Positions 1-8,497 of a stretch of 64,000 nucleotides of DNA are shown piece after piece; position 1 is the first letter of the stretch; every line of letters begins with the position of its first letter. The notes below the pieces were generated by a model, which saw only the letters and a program-made list of their open reading frames with translations, did no database searches and was not told the DNA's origin. Both the position numbers and the translations under genes were made by a program. The stretch is from Bacteroidia bacterium (GTDB taxonomy: Bacteria > Bacteroidota > Bacteroidia > Chitinophagales > JAUHXS01), in NCBI GenBank assembly GCA_030426955.1, contig JAUHXS010000003.1, forward strand, positions 272,633 to 336,632. The letters run 5' to 3'.

Positions 1-187
1 GAATGCCTCTTTCTGGGTCTAAGCTAGATGTTTCTGTTACTAATGCTCGTACACCTCTCATTCCTCCATAAGCTTGGGCAATTGAAACCTTTCCAATAGT
101 TAAATCCCCATGATCTTTGATAAATCCCCTTACTTTTTCTGCCATTGGCATGGCTTTCTCTGCAAACCTTTCTTTTAGTGTACTCAT
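1..187 (-). CDS. Citrate synthase, N-terminal part (runs off the window)
   Basis: This is a partial gene; only the first 62 codons are present, from an ATG whose first base is at 187. The peptide starts MSTLKERFAEK and contains AYGGMRGVRALV followed by ETSSLDPERGI. This matches the N-terminus of the mitochondrial-like citrate synthases, where a YGGMRGxxxLVxETSxLDPxxGIRFRG segment precedes the large domain. The enzyme would condense acetyl-CoA and oxaloacetate in the TCA cycle. The eukaryote-like subtype, rather than the usual bacterial GltA type, is an inference from this short stretch. The catalytic residues lie outside the window. Confidence 0.72.
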   Translation of the reverse strand, partial: MSTLKERFAEKAMPMAEKVRGFIKDHGDLTIGKVSIAQAYGGMRGVRALVTETSSLDPERGI

Positions 188-286
188 TAGACTTTATAAA
201 TTTTAAAACGTTAATCGCGGAAGTCCAAATATACTGAAAAGAAAAATCAATAAAAAGGACTCAAAAATTAAATATTGATTAAAGCT

Positions 287-2743
287 TTACTTAACTAAAG
301 CAAAATTTCCTCTAATATGATCTTCTGAGTCCTTACCAAGAAGCTTTACAACTCCTTCATATACATAAATATCCTCAATTACTGGTTCACTTTTGAAGTA
401 TCCTTGCCATTTGGCATCTTTCTCGTTAGAAGTGAATAATAAATTTCCCCAGTAGTCATATATATTTAAGTAAGCATATTCGATATTCGTACCAATAATT
501 CCAAAATCATCATTGAGTCCGTCACCATTAGGGCTAAATACATTAGGTATAAAGTAATAAGAGCATCCAGCATCCAATTCTACATGAAGTGTATCTGTTA
601 CAATGCACTGGTTGCTATCTTCATAGGAGACTAAATATGAGCCTTCTTGATTAGGAACTATTGCTGATAATGAGGTATCTGTTCCTACAAATTGAATGTT
701 AACAACTTGAAAAGTGCCAACTATATCTGTTAAGCTTACCGTATCATTAGGACATATTACATTTATATGACTAGAGGAAATGTTGATTTTGTCAATTGCA
801 ATACTATTTGAGTTATTGAACGTATCACATTCGTCGAACTGAGCATATATTGAATTTAATGATTCGTTAATGTAAACAAAAAGACTATCCGTATCTACCA
901 CCTTTAGTAAAATTCTTGGGATAATAATACAAGTATCAGAAATGATACTTTGATTTATTATGGTATCCAATATGTTGACCCCATTCTTGCTTTTAGAGCC
1001 TAGATAAAATGACAATGAGAAGCTAGGAGATATATTTACGTTTTCTGTATTATTACATATTTCTAAGTCGATTTGAAGATCATTACAATTTCCTGTGTCA
1101 TTTAGGCTGATAATATTAACTGTTGCGTCTGCAATACTGCTATAGCACTTTACCATACCATTTTGGTCATATAAAGAGGATTGTTGTATAAAAGCATCTT
1201 GATTGACCAAGGATGGATTGGCATGCATTTGTTGCTGTGTGGGGATACTGAGATCATCATTAATATTCACATTAAAATAATTATATTGATTCCATACAGT
1301 TCTAGTTGGTGGCCAGTTATTTAATGTAGATTTAAATGCCATAACAATTGCAGTGTCTCCTTTCTCCTTTACACTAATAATGTTGGCATGAGCATCACCA
1401 TTAACATCTGCGATAACAGGATTTGCCATTAATGTCCCATTGGGACAGTAAATAGATGATAAAATATCGCCATTACTAGCATTTAATATTTTTAAAGAAT
1501 CAGAACCTCTGTAAACTACCTCACATATACCATCACAATCAAAATCAAAGGCAGAAGGACTACAATAAGGACTATTCTCTATAATGGGCTTTTCCCAGGC
1601 TATAAGAAAACTATCTTGAATCGGATCATAATCTAGTAGAACCATTTGATAACTTGCAGGCGGGCCTGAAGATACTGTTGCAGATAAAACAATTTCTATT
1701 TCAGGGTCTGTATCAAAGTTAGCTAAGACAGGATGACTATATGTTACCCCACCAGGGCTTACATAAACATTGCCAATCAAGTTACCCGTTCTTGGATCCC
1801 AACAATACATCTTGTCGTTGCTTGTTGCAGGGACAATAGCCTGATTAACAACTATATCTAATAATCCATCATTGTTAATATCTGCTATACTGGTAGAGCC
1901 TGTATCTCTTCCGATTGGTGCTGTTGATCTTACATTTATAGCATTGTTATCTATATCAATACCATAAACTGTATTGCCATAAACAAGTTCTAACCCATCG
2001 CATTCTGGGCAGGTAGCACTGCTATCTAATACATCTACGGCAACTGATGCAGAGAAAATACTTGTAAAACCAAAATGCTTAGAAGAGTTGATAATTCTTC
2101 CAGTTCTTGCATTTAATATATTTCTTCCTCCATATATTTCCACAGTATCATCATCATTGAAATTTGCGAGGTTGCATGGGATTCCAAGCCCGCCAGGAAG
2201 GGTGTCACTTCGCCACTTGAGTGTTCCGTCATGTTCATAGCAATATGCAAATAACCCTGCACCAAATAAAACCTCACCAAATCTATCATCATCTACATCA
2301 CCAATTGCTAATTGATTGATATTTTGCCCAAAACTAGACCCTATTGCGAATTTATTTTCAATGTTCCCAGTTGATCCATTGATAATGACAATACTATCAT
2401 ACACTGGAAAAATAACCTCTGGAACTCCATCTTGATCTATATCCCCAGTTATAGTAACACGGTAAGGCACTCCAGTTAAGTTTTTTTCATCAACAACACA
2501 TGACCATAAGACTTCTAGGGGATACGTGGTATTATTGGGTTTGATGCAGGATGTATCACTATCTATACTATAGTAAAATTGATTGCATTGATTGTTGTCC
2601 TTGCAATCAGGATCATAGCAATCAATTAATCCATCGTTATCATCATCTATGCCATTATTGCATATTTCTTGTGCTGAAGCCCAGCTAAATATTATTGGTA
2701 ATGTCAAGCTAAGTAGCAGTTTTTTATAAGCGTATTCAAACAT
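287..2743 (-). CDS. T9SS type B cargo protein with FG-GAP-like propeller repeats
   Basis: This is a secreted protein of 818 residues. A signal peptide (hydrophobic residues 8-24, ending SWASAQ) is followed by a Cys/Asp-rich calcium-loop-like segment, ICNNGIDDDNDGLIDCYDPD. Residues of about 90-470 contain repeated Asp-rich FG-GAP/VCBS-like motifs (DVDDDRFGEVLFG, DINNDGLLDIVVN, DVNGDAHANII), which suggest an integrin-like beta-propeller. The C-terminal ~90 residues are the gliding-motility-associated sorting domain (FIPNVFSPNGDGLNDDF; ending GNFALVK), which marks export by the type IX secretion system. The protein is therefore expected on the cell surface or in the medium. A close paralogue with the same layout lies at 21145-23365 but is frameshifted. 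The ligand or function is unknown. Confidence 0.85.
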   Translation of the reverse strand: MFEYAYKKLLLSLTLPIIFSWASAQEICNNGIDDDNDGLIDCYDPDCKDNNQCNQFYYSIDSDTSCIKPNNTTYPLEVLWSCVVDEKNLTGVPYRVTITGDIDQDGVPEVIFPVYDSIVIINGSTGNIENKFAIGSSFGQNINQLAIGDVDDDRFGEVLFGAGLFAYCYEHDGTLKWRSDTLPGGLGIPCNLANFNDDDTVEIYGGRNILNARTGRIINSSKHFGFTSIFSASVAVDVLDSSATCPECDGLELVYGNTVYGIDIDNNAINVRSTAPIGRDTGSTSIADINNDGLLDIVVNQAIVPATSNDKMYCWDPRTGNLIGNVYVSPGGVTYSHPVLANFDTDPEIEIVLSATVSSGPPASYQMVLLDYDPIQDSFLIAWEKPIIENSPYCSPSAFDFDCDGICEVVYRGSDSLKILNASNGDILSSIYCPNGTLMANPVIADVNGDAHANIISVKEKGDTAIVMAFKSTLNNWPPTRTVWNQYNYFNVNINDDLSIPTQQQMHANPSLVNQDAFIQQSSLYDQNGMVKCYSSIADATVNIISLNDTGNCNDLQIDLEICNNTENVNISPSFSLSFYLGSKSKNGVNILDTIINQSIISDTCIIIPRILLKVVDTDSLFVYINESLNSIYAQFDECDTFNNSNSIAIDKINISSSHINVICPNDTVSLTDIVGTFQVVNIQFVGTDTSLSAIVPNQEGSYLVSYEDSNQCIVTDTLHVELDAGCSYYFIPNVFSPNGDGLNDDFGIIGTNIEYAYLNIYDYWGNLLFTSNEKDAKWQGYFKSEPVIEDIYVYEGVVKLLGKDSEDHIRGNFALVK

Positions 2744-2906
2744 ATATTACTAATTATAGCTATTAACTAATAGATGGCTAAAAAAGAAAAAATCATAAAT
2801 TACATTTCAAGTCCCATTTTTAAATAGTAATTATTTGGTTTTTAGGTGTTTGAAAAAATAAATAAGTAGGTCATTTCTTAATCAAACAGAGTTATTCAAT
2901 AAGCCT

Positions 2907-2914
2907 TATATTTG
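2907..2914 (+). promoter_or_regulatory. Bacteroidota -7 promoter box (TATATTTG) before tatD
   Basis: TATATTTG matches the Bacteroidota -7 consensus TAnnTTTG exactly and ends 2 nt before the ATG at 2917. If it is used, the transcript would start in or at the start codon, so translation may be leaderless or begin at the second ATG (2920). No good -33 TTG was seen at the usual spacing. Confidence 0.4.
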
Positions 2915-2916
2915 AA

Positions 2917-3687
2917 ATGATGTTGATAGACACGCATACCCATTTATTTTCTGAGCAATTTGACGATGATAGAGATAATGTTATCTCTAGAGCGCTAGAT
3001 TTAGGAATAACAAAGTTCTTATTACCTAATATTGATCTCAAGACTATTGATGCTATGCATAATTTAGTCAATCAATATCCTGAAAGTTGTTTTCCTATGA
3101 TGGGCTTGCATCCATGTTCAGTTAAAGAAACGTATAAAAATGACCTTGATGTTATTGAGAGTCACCTTTTCAGCAACCAGTATGTTGCTGTAGGAGAAAT
3201 TGGATTGGATTATCATTGGGATACTACTTTTGCGAAAGAACAGAAAGAAGTTTTTGTTCAGCATATTGAGTGGGCAAAGCAAATGGAGCTTCCAGTGGCG
3301 ATTCATTGTCGAGAAAGTATGCAGGATATCCTAGAAATTCTAGGTAGGCGAAGTGATGATAAGTTAAATGGATTGCTTCATTGTTTCTCTGGGAATATTG
3401 AAGAAGCTAAACAGCTTATTGATTTAGGCTTTTATTTGGGTATAGGAGGGGTTATCACTTTTAAAAATTCTGGCTTAGACAAAGTGATTGAACAGGTAGA
3501 CCTAAAACACCTAGTATTAGAGACAGACAGTCCATATTTAGCCCCAACTCCTTTTCGCGGGAAACGCAATGAAAGTGCATATCTAATAAATGTTGCAGAG
3601 AAATTGTCGGAAATAAAGAATGTTTCTATAGAAGAGACTGCTCGTATAACAAGTGAAAATGCTCAAAAACTATTTAATTTTAATTGA
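2917..3687 (+). CDS. tatD: TatD family metal-dependent hydrolase (DNase)
   Basis: This 256-residue TIM-barrel metallohydrolase of the TatD/YcfH family would act in the cytosol as a 3'-5' DNase or related hydrolase. The metal-ligand motifs are all present: DTHTHL near the N-terminus, GEIGLDYHW, HCRES, HCFSG and ETDSPYLAP. The length is normal for the family. Two adjacent ATG codons (2917 and 2920) could serve as the start. The gene is convergent with the response regulator gene, with only 6 nt between the stop codons. Family assignment is firm; the exact substrate is not predictable. Confidence 0.93.
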   Translation: MMLIDTHTHLFSEQFDDDRDNVISRALDLGITKFLLPNIDLKTIDAMHNLVNQYPESCFPMMGLHPCSVKETYKNDLDVIESHLFSNQYVAVGEIGLDYHWDTTFAKEQKEVFVQHIEWAKQMELPVAIHCRESMQDILEILGRRSDDKLNGLLHCFSGNIEEAKQLIDLGFYLGIGGVITFKNSGLDKVIEQVDLKHLVLETDSPYLAPTPFRGKRNESAYLINVAEKLSEIKNVSIEETARITSENAQKLFNFN

Positions 3688-3693
3688 GCGAAG

Positions 3694-4389
3694 CTAATTT
3701 TTCTCCAAAAACTTAAATCCTTTTCCGTGCACACTCATGATTTCGATACTAGGGTCTTCCTTAAGGTACTTTCTTAATTTTGTGATGAATACATCCATAC
3801 TTCTTGCGGTAAAGTAGTCGTCATTACCCCAAATCTCTTTTAATGCGTAGTCTCTTTCTAGCACTCCATCTTTATTTAGCACTAAGAGTCTAAGAAGTTC
3901 TGACTCTTTGGAGGTAAGCTTTTTGGTGTTGCCTTCGATCGTCAGCGTTTGTAATTGAGTATCAAAATTATATTTACCAATGGTAAACTTTGTTTTTTTA
4001 TTATCAGCCGCTTCTGGCTTTACCCTTCTTAGGACGGCATTTATGCGAAGCAATAATTCTTCCATGCTGAAAGGTTTGGTCAGATAGTCATCGGCACCAA
4101 TTGTAAAGCCTTCAATCTTATCTTCCTTCATAGACTTAGCAGTAATAAAGATAATAGGGATTTCCTCATTAATTTGTCGAATTTCCTTGGCAAGGGTAAA
4201 ACCATCTTTCTGTGGCATCATTACATCCAACAAGCAAATGTCAAACGATCCAGAGCTAATCGCGTTCGAACCTTCGTTCCCATCAACGCAAAGTGTTACC
4301 TCAAATCCTTTTAATTCAAGATATTCATTCAAAATTGACCCTAGATTCGGATCATCCTCGGCTAAAAGTATTTTGGTTTTATTGGGCAT
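3694..4389 (-). CDS. OmpR/PhoB-family response regulator (RprY-like)
   Basis: The protein has 231 residues. The N-terminal receiver domain has the acidic pocket (AEDD), the phosphoacceptor Asp55 in CLLDVMMPQKDG and the conserved Lys in FITAKS. The C-terminal half is a winged-helix OmpR-type DNA-binding domain (SKESELLRLL, DVFITKLRKYL, VHGKGFKF). Its gene lies downstream of the sensor kinase gene and overlaps it by 11 nt, so the two are translationally coupled partners. The pair resembles the RprX/RprY-type systems of Bacteroidota. The signal and regulon are not visible from the sequence. Confidence 0.92.
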   Translation of the reverse strand: MPNKTKILLAEDDPNLGSILNEYLELKGFEVTLCVDGNEGSNAISSGSFDICLLDVMMPQKDGFTLAKEIRQINEEIPIIFITAKSMKEDKIEGFTIGADDYLTKPFSMEELLLRINAVLRRVKPEAADNKKTKFTIGKYNFDTQLQTLTIEGNTKKLTSKESELLRLLVLNKDGVLERDYALKEIWGNDDYFTARSMDVFITKLRKYLKEDPSIEIMSVHGKGFKFLEKN

Positions 4390-6019
4390 TGCTATTTGTA
4401 TTTAAGAAAATTGTAAAAGTAGTTCCTTTTCCTAGTTCACTCTTGACAGAAATTTTTCCTTCATGCATATCCAATATTTTTTTGACATAGCTTAAGCCTA
4501 AGCCAAATCCTTTAACATTATGAATATTACCAGTAGGTAGTCTATAAAATTTTTCAAATATTCGTTGTTGGGTCTGCTTATTCATTCCTATTCCATTATC
4601 GCTAACTGCAATGATTAGCTTATTTAATTTATTTTCTGAAGTTACGCTTATCAAAGGCTTATCTCTGGCGTACTTATTTGCATTATCTAATAGATTATAA
4701 ACTAGGTTTTTTAGATGAATAGCGTCTCCTTTTACTAAATCATTGGATGCTTTAAAGTTTGTTTTTACGTTTCCAGACTTTGCCTCTACTTGGAGCCTGA
4801 TCTTGCTAATGGCGTCATTTAATATTGAATGCATACTTACTTCTGACATATCAAGCTTAAAGCTTCCTTTGTCTAATTGGGCTATTTGTAAAACCCTTTG
4901 CACTTGCTGGTTTAGTCTTTCATTTTCTTCTTTAATGACGTTGACAAAACGACTGTGCTTTTCTTCATGGCTAACAATGCTTGGCTCAGATAAAGCTTCG
5001 GAGGCTAGCGTGATTGTAGAAATAGGAGTCTTAAGCTCATGAGTCATATTATTAATAAAATCTGTTTTCATTTCTGAAAGCTTCTTTTGTTTTAAGATGG
5101 TAGAAATGGCGTAATAAAAACTACCTATTATTAAGAGTAAAAATAGAATAGAGGAGATCATGATCTTAAACATATTGGTAAAAAGATAGTTGGTCTGATT
5201 AGGAAAGTCTAACAATAGATAACTGGTGTTAGGTGATAAATCATTAGGAAATAGTTCTATAGAAAAACTTTTGTTGAGTATGTAGTTAGCATTTTGCATT
5301 TCTTCTTTAAAAACATAATTTCCGCCTTTAGGAATGTACATTCCTTTATTTAATATATATAGAGAGAAAGCATACTCTGTGTGAATACCCTGGCTTTTTA
5401 ATGTTTTACTAATAATACTGTCTAATACGGTTGGAGAAATTCTTCGTTTGATTGGTCTAGATAAGTTGAGTAGCTTATTTACAATATCTTCTATAAAGTC
5501 TACTTTGCTAAAAAACTGATTGAGCTTCCTTTGTTCAGCTAATGTGTAATCTTCATTGACCTCAAGTGGAATATAATCTTCTGATTGACTTCTATTAATA
5601 GCATTATTAGGAGCCGTCTTAGATTTTACAGATATCTCATAATCTGTATAACTGGAGGAGTCTTCAATCTGTAATGAGCTATTTTTGATAGAGTAGTCTT
5701 TATTTAACTCAAAAAGCTCACTATTTAGGGTAGATGAATCAGAGAATACTTGATAGTTGAATCGGATTTTTCCATTCTTATTTTTGATGAAGAGATTTTG
5801 CTTTTTGTAATTGCTATTTATATTAGAAGAAATTGCATTATACGCCTCTTCATATTCAATTCTTTTTACAATATGACTGAGTGCCGAGTTAACATTTTGA
5901 TTGAATTGTTCCGCCTTTAGTTCAAAAGCATTTTTAGTCCAATATATTTGAATGGCAATGAGACCCAGTAGCGCAATGGAAGCCAAAATAACAATTAACC
6001 ACAGGAGTTTCTTGCTCAT
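4379..6019 (-). CDS. Membrane sensor histidine kinase (RprX-like)
   Basis: The kinase has 546 residues. Two membrane helices (about residues 5-27 and 290-310) flank a periplasmic sensor region of roughly 260 residues. The cytoplasmic part has the dimerisation/phosphoacceptor motif NNMTHELKTPIS, an N box (LVYNLLDNANKYA), a G1 box (DNGIGM) and a G2 box (GFGLGLSYVKKI). I see no HAMP domain between the second helix and the H box. It should autophosphorylate on His and pass phosphate to Asp55 of the overlapping response regulator. The periplasmic domain has no motif I recognise. Confidence 0.92.
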   Translation of the reverse strand: MSKKLLWLIVILASIALLGLIAIQIYWTKNAFELKAEQFNQNVNSALSHIVKRIEYEEAYNAISSNINSNYKKQNLFIKNKNGKIRFNYQVFSDSSTLNSELFELNKDYSIKNSSLQIEDSSSYTDYEISVKSKTAPNNAINRSQSEDYIPLEVNEDYTLAEQRKLNQFFSKVDFIEDIVNKLLNLSRPIKRRISPTVLDSIISKTLKSQGIHTEYAFSLYILNKGMYIPKGGNYVFKEEMQNANYILNKSFSIELFPNDLSPNTSYLLLDFPNQTNYLFTNMFKIMISSILFLLLIIGSFYYAISTILKQKKLSEMKTDFINNMTHELKTPISTITLASEALSEPSIVSHEEKHSRFVNVIKEENERLNQQVQRVLQIAQLDKGSFKLDMSEVSMHSILNDAISKIRLQVEAKSGNVKTNFKASNDLVKGDAIHLKNLVYNLLDNANKYARDKPLISVTSENKLNKLIIAVSDNGIGMNKQTQQRIFEKFYRLPTGNIHNVKGFGLGLSYVKKILDMHEGKISVKSELGKGTTFTIFLNTNSNAQ

Positions 6020-6115
6020 GAAAGAGTTGATTACATGGCAATATAGAAAAATTATGGAAGCCTACTGAATGCTTAACATAAATTAACTTTTCAATAAAAG
6101 AATAGATAAACTTGC

Positions 6116-6490
6116 CTAGTAAGACTTTAAATCAAAAGGAACTTCTACTAATTCAGCATACTCTTCACCAGCTTCTTCCATGTCCTCATCATCCTCTTCA
6201 AAATGCCAAGTGACCTTTACATCACCTCCATTGCTATTGATACCATCAATTTTTAATAGAATATCTAAAATTACCTTGGAAGAGGCTGTGTTAAAGTATT
6301 CAAGCTTAAAATTAAAATTAGAACCTGCCTTAGGAGCCTTACCAAACTCATCTAACCAATCCATAATTGGTTGATAAAACTGAGCTGCATCTTCAGGGAT
6401 AGAGATGCCAGAAAATTCATAGCTGCCTGCATCAGCATCTAAAACAATTTTTGGAGTATCGTCGGTGGGTTCTAAGTTTATTTTTTCCAT
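6116..6490 (-). CDS. SiaC-like regulatory phosphoprotein (DUF1987)
   Basis: This is a small acidic protein of 124 residues. It matches the SiaC/DUF1987 family: an N-terminal segment (PKIVLDADAGSYEFSGIS), then FKLEYFNTASSK, with a Thr at residue 68. In Pseudomonas aeruginosa SiaC, Thr68 is the site phosphorylated by SiaB and dephosphorylated by the PP2C-type phosphatase SiaA. The SiaB-like kinase gene lies just upstream (37 nt gap, same strand), so the two are very likely a cognate pair. In Pseudomonas, unphosphorylated SiaC activates a diguanylate cyclase. The target here is unknown. No SiaA-like phosphatase gene lies nearby. Confidence 0.85.
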   Translation of the reverse strand: MEKINLEPTDDTPKIVLDADAGSYEFSGISIPEDAAQFYQPIMDWLDEFGKAPKAGSNFNFKLEYFNTASSKVILDILLKIDGINSNGGDVKVTWHFEEDDEDMEEAGEEYAELVEVPFDLKSY

Positions 6491-6527
6491 ACTTTATTCT
6501 AGGTATTTTTCAATAATTAAATATAAT

Positions 6528-7100
6528 TTAATTTCTTGGAATTCTTACTTGAAATGAAAAAAATGCCAAGTCATTTTCTTCTACTTGAAAGTCGTAGATT
6601 AACTCTTTCCCTGACTTTCGGGCTATGTCTACAAAGCCCAGTCCAGCACCTCCTTTCTCTGAAAGAGAACCGTTTAGCCTAATTTCTTTGTACAGCGCCT
6701 TTAAGCCATCTTTATCCAGTGAATTTACTTTGTCAAGCTTTTCTTTGAGGTTTTCAATCTCTTTCGCCTGCATTGGATTTCCAGTAGTAATGACATATTC
6801 ATTATCAACTCGCCCTAGCATAAAAATGGCTGAACTGGTAGAATCGTTAAAAGCATTTTCATCAGAGTGTTTTGCAATGTTTTGTAGGCACTCTACCATG
6901 ATGTTAAAAACCTTCTTCTTTACGGTATTTTCTTCATTTTCTGATTCCATGTTTTTTTTGGTCATGGCCAGTACGGTATTGGCAATATCTTGATTGATTT
7001 CTCCTTCGTAAACCAACATCAAATCCTGATCACACATTTCTTTATGAAATTCATAAACAAATTGCATATCAGTTTGCTCTATATTGGTTTTATTGCTCAT
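6528..7100 (-). CDS. SiaB-family protein kinase (DUF6272)
   Basis: The protein has 190 residues. The fold is a GHKL-type ATPase like anti-sigma-factor/Ser-Thr kinases: the helix KVFNIMVECLQNIAKHS corresponds to the N box, and GGAGLGFVDIARKSG to a glycine-rich ATP-lid region. It should phosphorylate the neighbouring SiaC-like protein (Thr68). The gene is first of the pair and lies 86 nt downstream of scpB on the same strand. The specific function is inferred from the pairing; the kinase family is supported by both the motif layout and this neighbour. Confidence 0.82.
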   Translation of the reverse strand: MSNKTNIEQTDMQFVYEFHKEMCDQDLMLVYEGEINQDIANTVLAMTKKNMESENEENTVKKKVFNIMVECLQNIAKHSDENAFNDSTSSAIFMLGRVDNEYVITTGNPMQAKEIENLKEKLDKVNSLDKDGLKALYKEIRLNGSLSEKGGAGLGFVDIARKSGKELIYDFQVEENDLAFFSFQVRIPRN

Positions 7101-7186
7101 TGCTGTACAACGAAGTTGTCAATTACATTGTTAAATTAACCATAAAAGTCTGGAATTCATAAAAGTGATCCCGTTTTAATCTGTAA

Positions 7187-7756
7187 CTACTTTTCAGCCT
7201 CTTCTCCAATACTATTTTCCTCTTCTTGCTGAATATCTTTTAGCTTAGGTAAATCATTAATAGAGTTGATTCCAAAATGATCCATGAATTGAGGACTAGT
7301 TGCATAGATTAAAGGTTTTCCTGGAGAGTCGCTACGTCCTGCTATCACAACCAGTTCTTTCTCAAGTAACTTTTGCATGGTATAGTCACAATTTACACCT
7401 CTTATCTTTTCTACTTCAGCCTTGGTAATGGGTTGTTTGTAAGCAACAATTGCCAGGCATTCCATTGCCGCTCTAGAAAGCTTCTTGTTTGCCTTTTGCT
7501 TTGAGAAAATAGATATAACTTGATGATAGGTGGGCTTTGTCATAAACTGATATCCACCACCTGACTGTTTGATTTCAAAAACAAAAGAATTGTCTGCATA
7601 CTTTTGACTAATTTGCTCTAGTGCCTGAGTGATATTAAACTCAAGAATATCTGCTTCTAAGATGATGTCCAAACAACGCTTTATTTCTTGAATGTTAATG
7701 GGCTCTTCAGATGCGAAAATCAATGCCTCAATATTTTTTGTAAGGTTGCTATCCAT
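7187..7756 (-). CDS. scpB: Segregation and condensation protein B
   Basis: This winged-helix kleisin-associated subunit of the SMC-ScpAB condensin has 189 residues. The diagnostic features are the start ...IEALIFASEEPINIQEI, the segment LSRAAMECLAIVAYKQPITKAEVEKIRGV, and a C-terminal GRSDSPGKPLIYATS. The start codon shares one base with the stop codon of the MBL hydrolase gene (TAATG), so it is translationally coupled. The scpA gene is also in this window but about 17 kb away (24776-25507), so the usual scpA-scpB adjacency is broken. Confidence 0.93.
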   Translation of the reverse strand: MDSNLTKNIEALIFASEEPINIQEIKRCLDIILEADILEFNITQALEQISQKYADNSFVFEIKQSGGGYQFMTKPTYHQVISIFSKQKANKKLSRAAMECLAIVAYKQPITKAEVEKIRGVNCDYTMQKLLEKELVVIAGRSDSPGKPLIYATSPQFMDHFGINSINDLPKLKDIQQEEENSIGEEAEK

Positions 7757-8394
7757 TATGCCACAAAGGGATTATTTGCCTTTTCAAAACCAATATTGGT
7801 TTCGGGTCCATGACCAGGGTGAATAACGGTATCGTCATCTAAGGGAAACAATTTGGTTTTGATGCTTTGAATTAGAGTATTGTGATCACCACCAGGAAGG
7901 TCCGTCCTTCCAATACTTTGAAGAAATAGTACATCTCCTCCAATGAGAAACTTTTGATCTTTATTATGAAAGCAAATACTACCTGGCGAATGGCCAGGAG
8001 TAAACAAGACATCAAGTATAGAATTTCCAAAGGAGAAAACGTCTCCACCCTCAAGAAAAGAGCTGGGTTGAGGAGAAGGTGCTAACGCAACACCGTACAT
8101 TGAAGCAGACATGGGTGCACTTTCAAGAACAGGTAAATCAGCCTTGTGAATTATAAGTTCTAGATTATACTTAGACATGATAAAACTGTTACCAAAAATA
8201 TGGTCGAGATGGCAATGTGTATTAAGAAGCTTAACAGGATTTAAATCATTTTGTTCAATAAATTGAACCAATTGATTTTGTTCATTTGTGTCATAACATC
8301 CAGGGTCGATAATGATACACTCTTTTGTTTCGTCATGAAGAAGGTAGGTGTTTTCTTGAAAGGGATTGAAAGTAAATGTCTCAATTTGGATCAT
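7756..8394 (-). CDS. MBL-fold metallo-hydrolase (glyoxalase II-like)
   Basis: The protein has 212 residues. The metallo-beta-lactamase fold signature NTHCHLDHIFG carries the HxHxDH metal ligands. Further ligands are GHSPGSICF, GGDVLF with its bridging Asp, and HPGHGPET. Size and motif order match the short GloB-like hydroxyacylglutathione hydrolase group, though many such proteins act on other thioesters. There is no glutathione-binding C-terminal domain of classical GloB. The gene is cotranscribed with scpB (1 nt overlap). Confidence 0.88.
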   Translation of the reverse strand: MIQIETFTFNPFQENTYLLHDETKECIIIDPGCYDTNEQNQLVQFIEQNDLNPVKLLNTHCHLDHIFGNSFIMSKYNLELIIHKADLPVLESAPMSASMYGVALAPSPQPSSFLEGGDVFSFGNSILDVLFTPGHSPGSICFHNKDQKFLIGGDVLFLQSIGRTDLPGGDHNTLIQSIKTKLFPLDDDTVIHPGHGPETNIGFEKANNPFVA

Positions 8395-8497
8395 TTAAGC
8401 TTAAAATGTTGGTTATTATTAATAAATCTTGCGAATTTTATATAAAGTTAACAGATTTATCGTTATATAGTAACAAGTCCATGTCTGCTAAAAGTTT

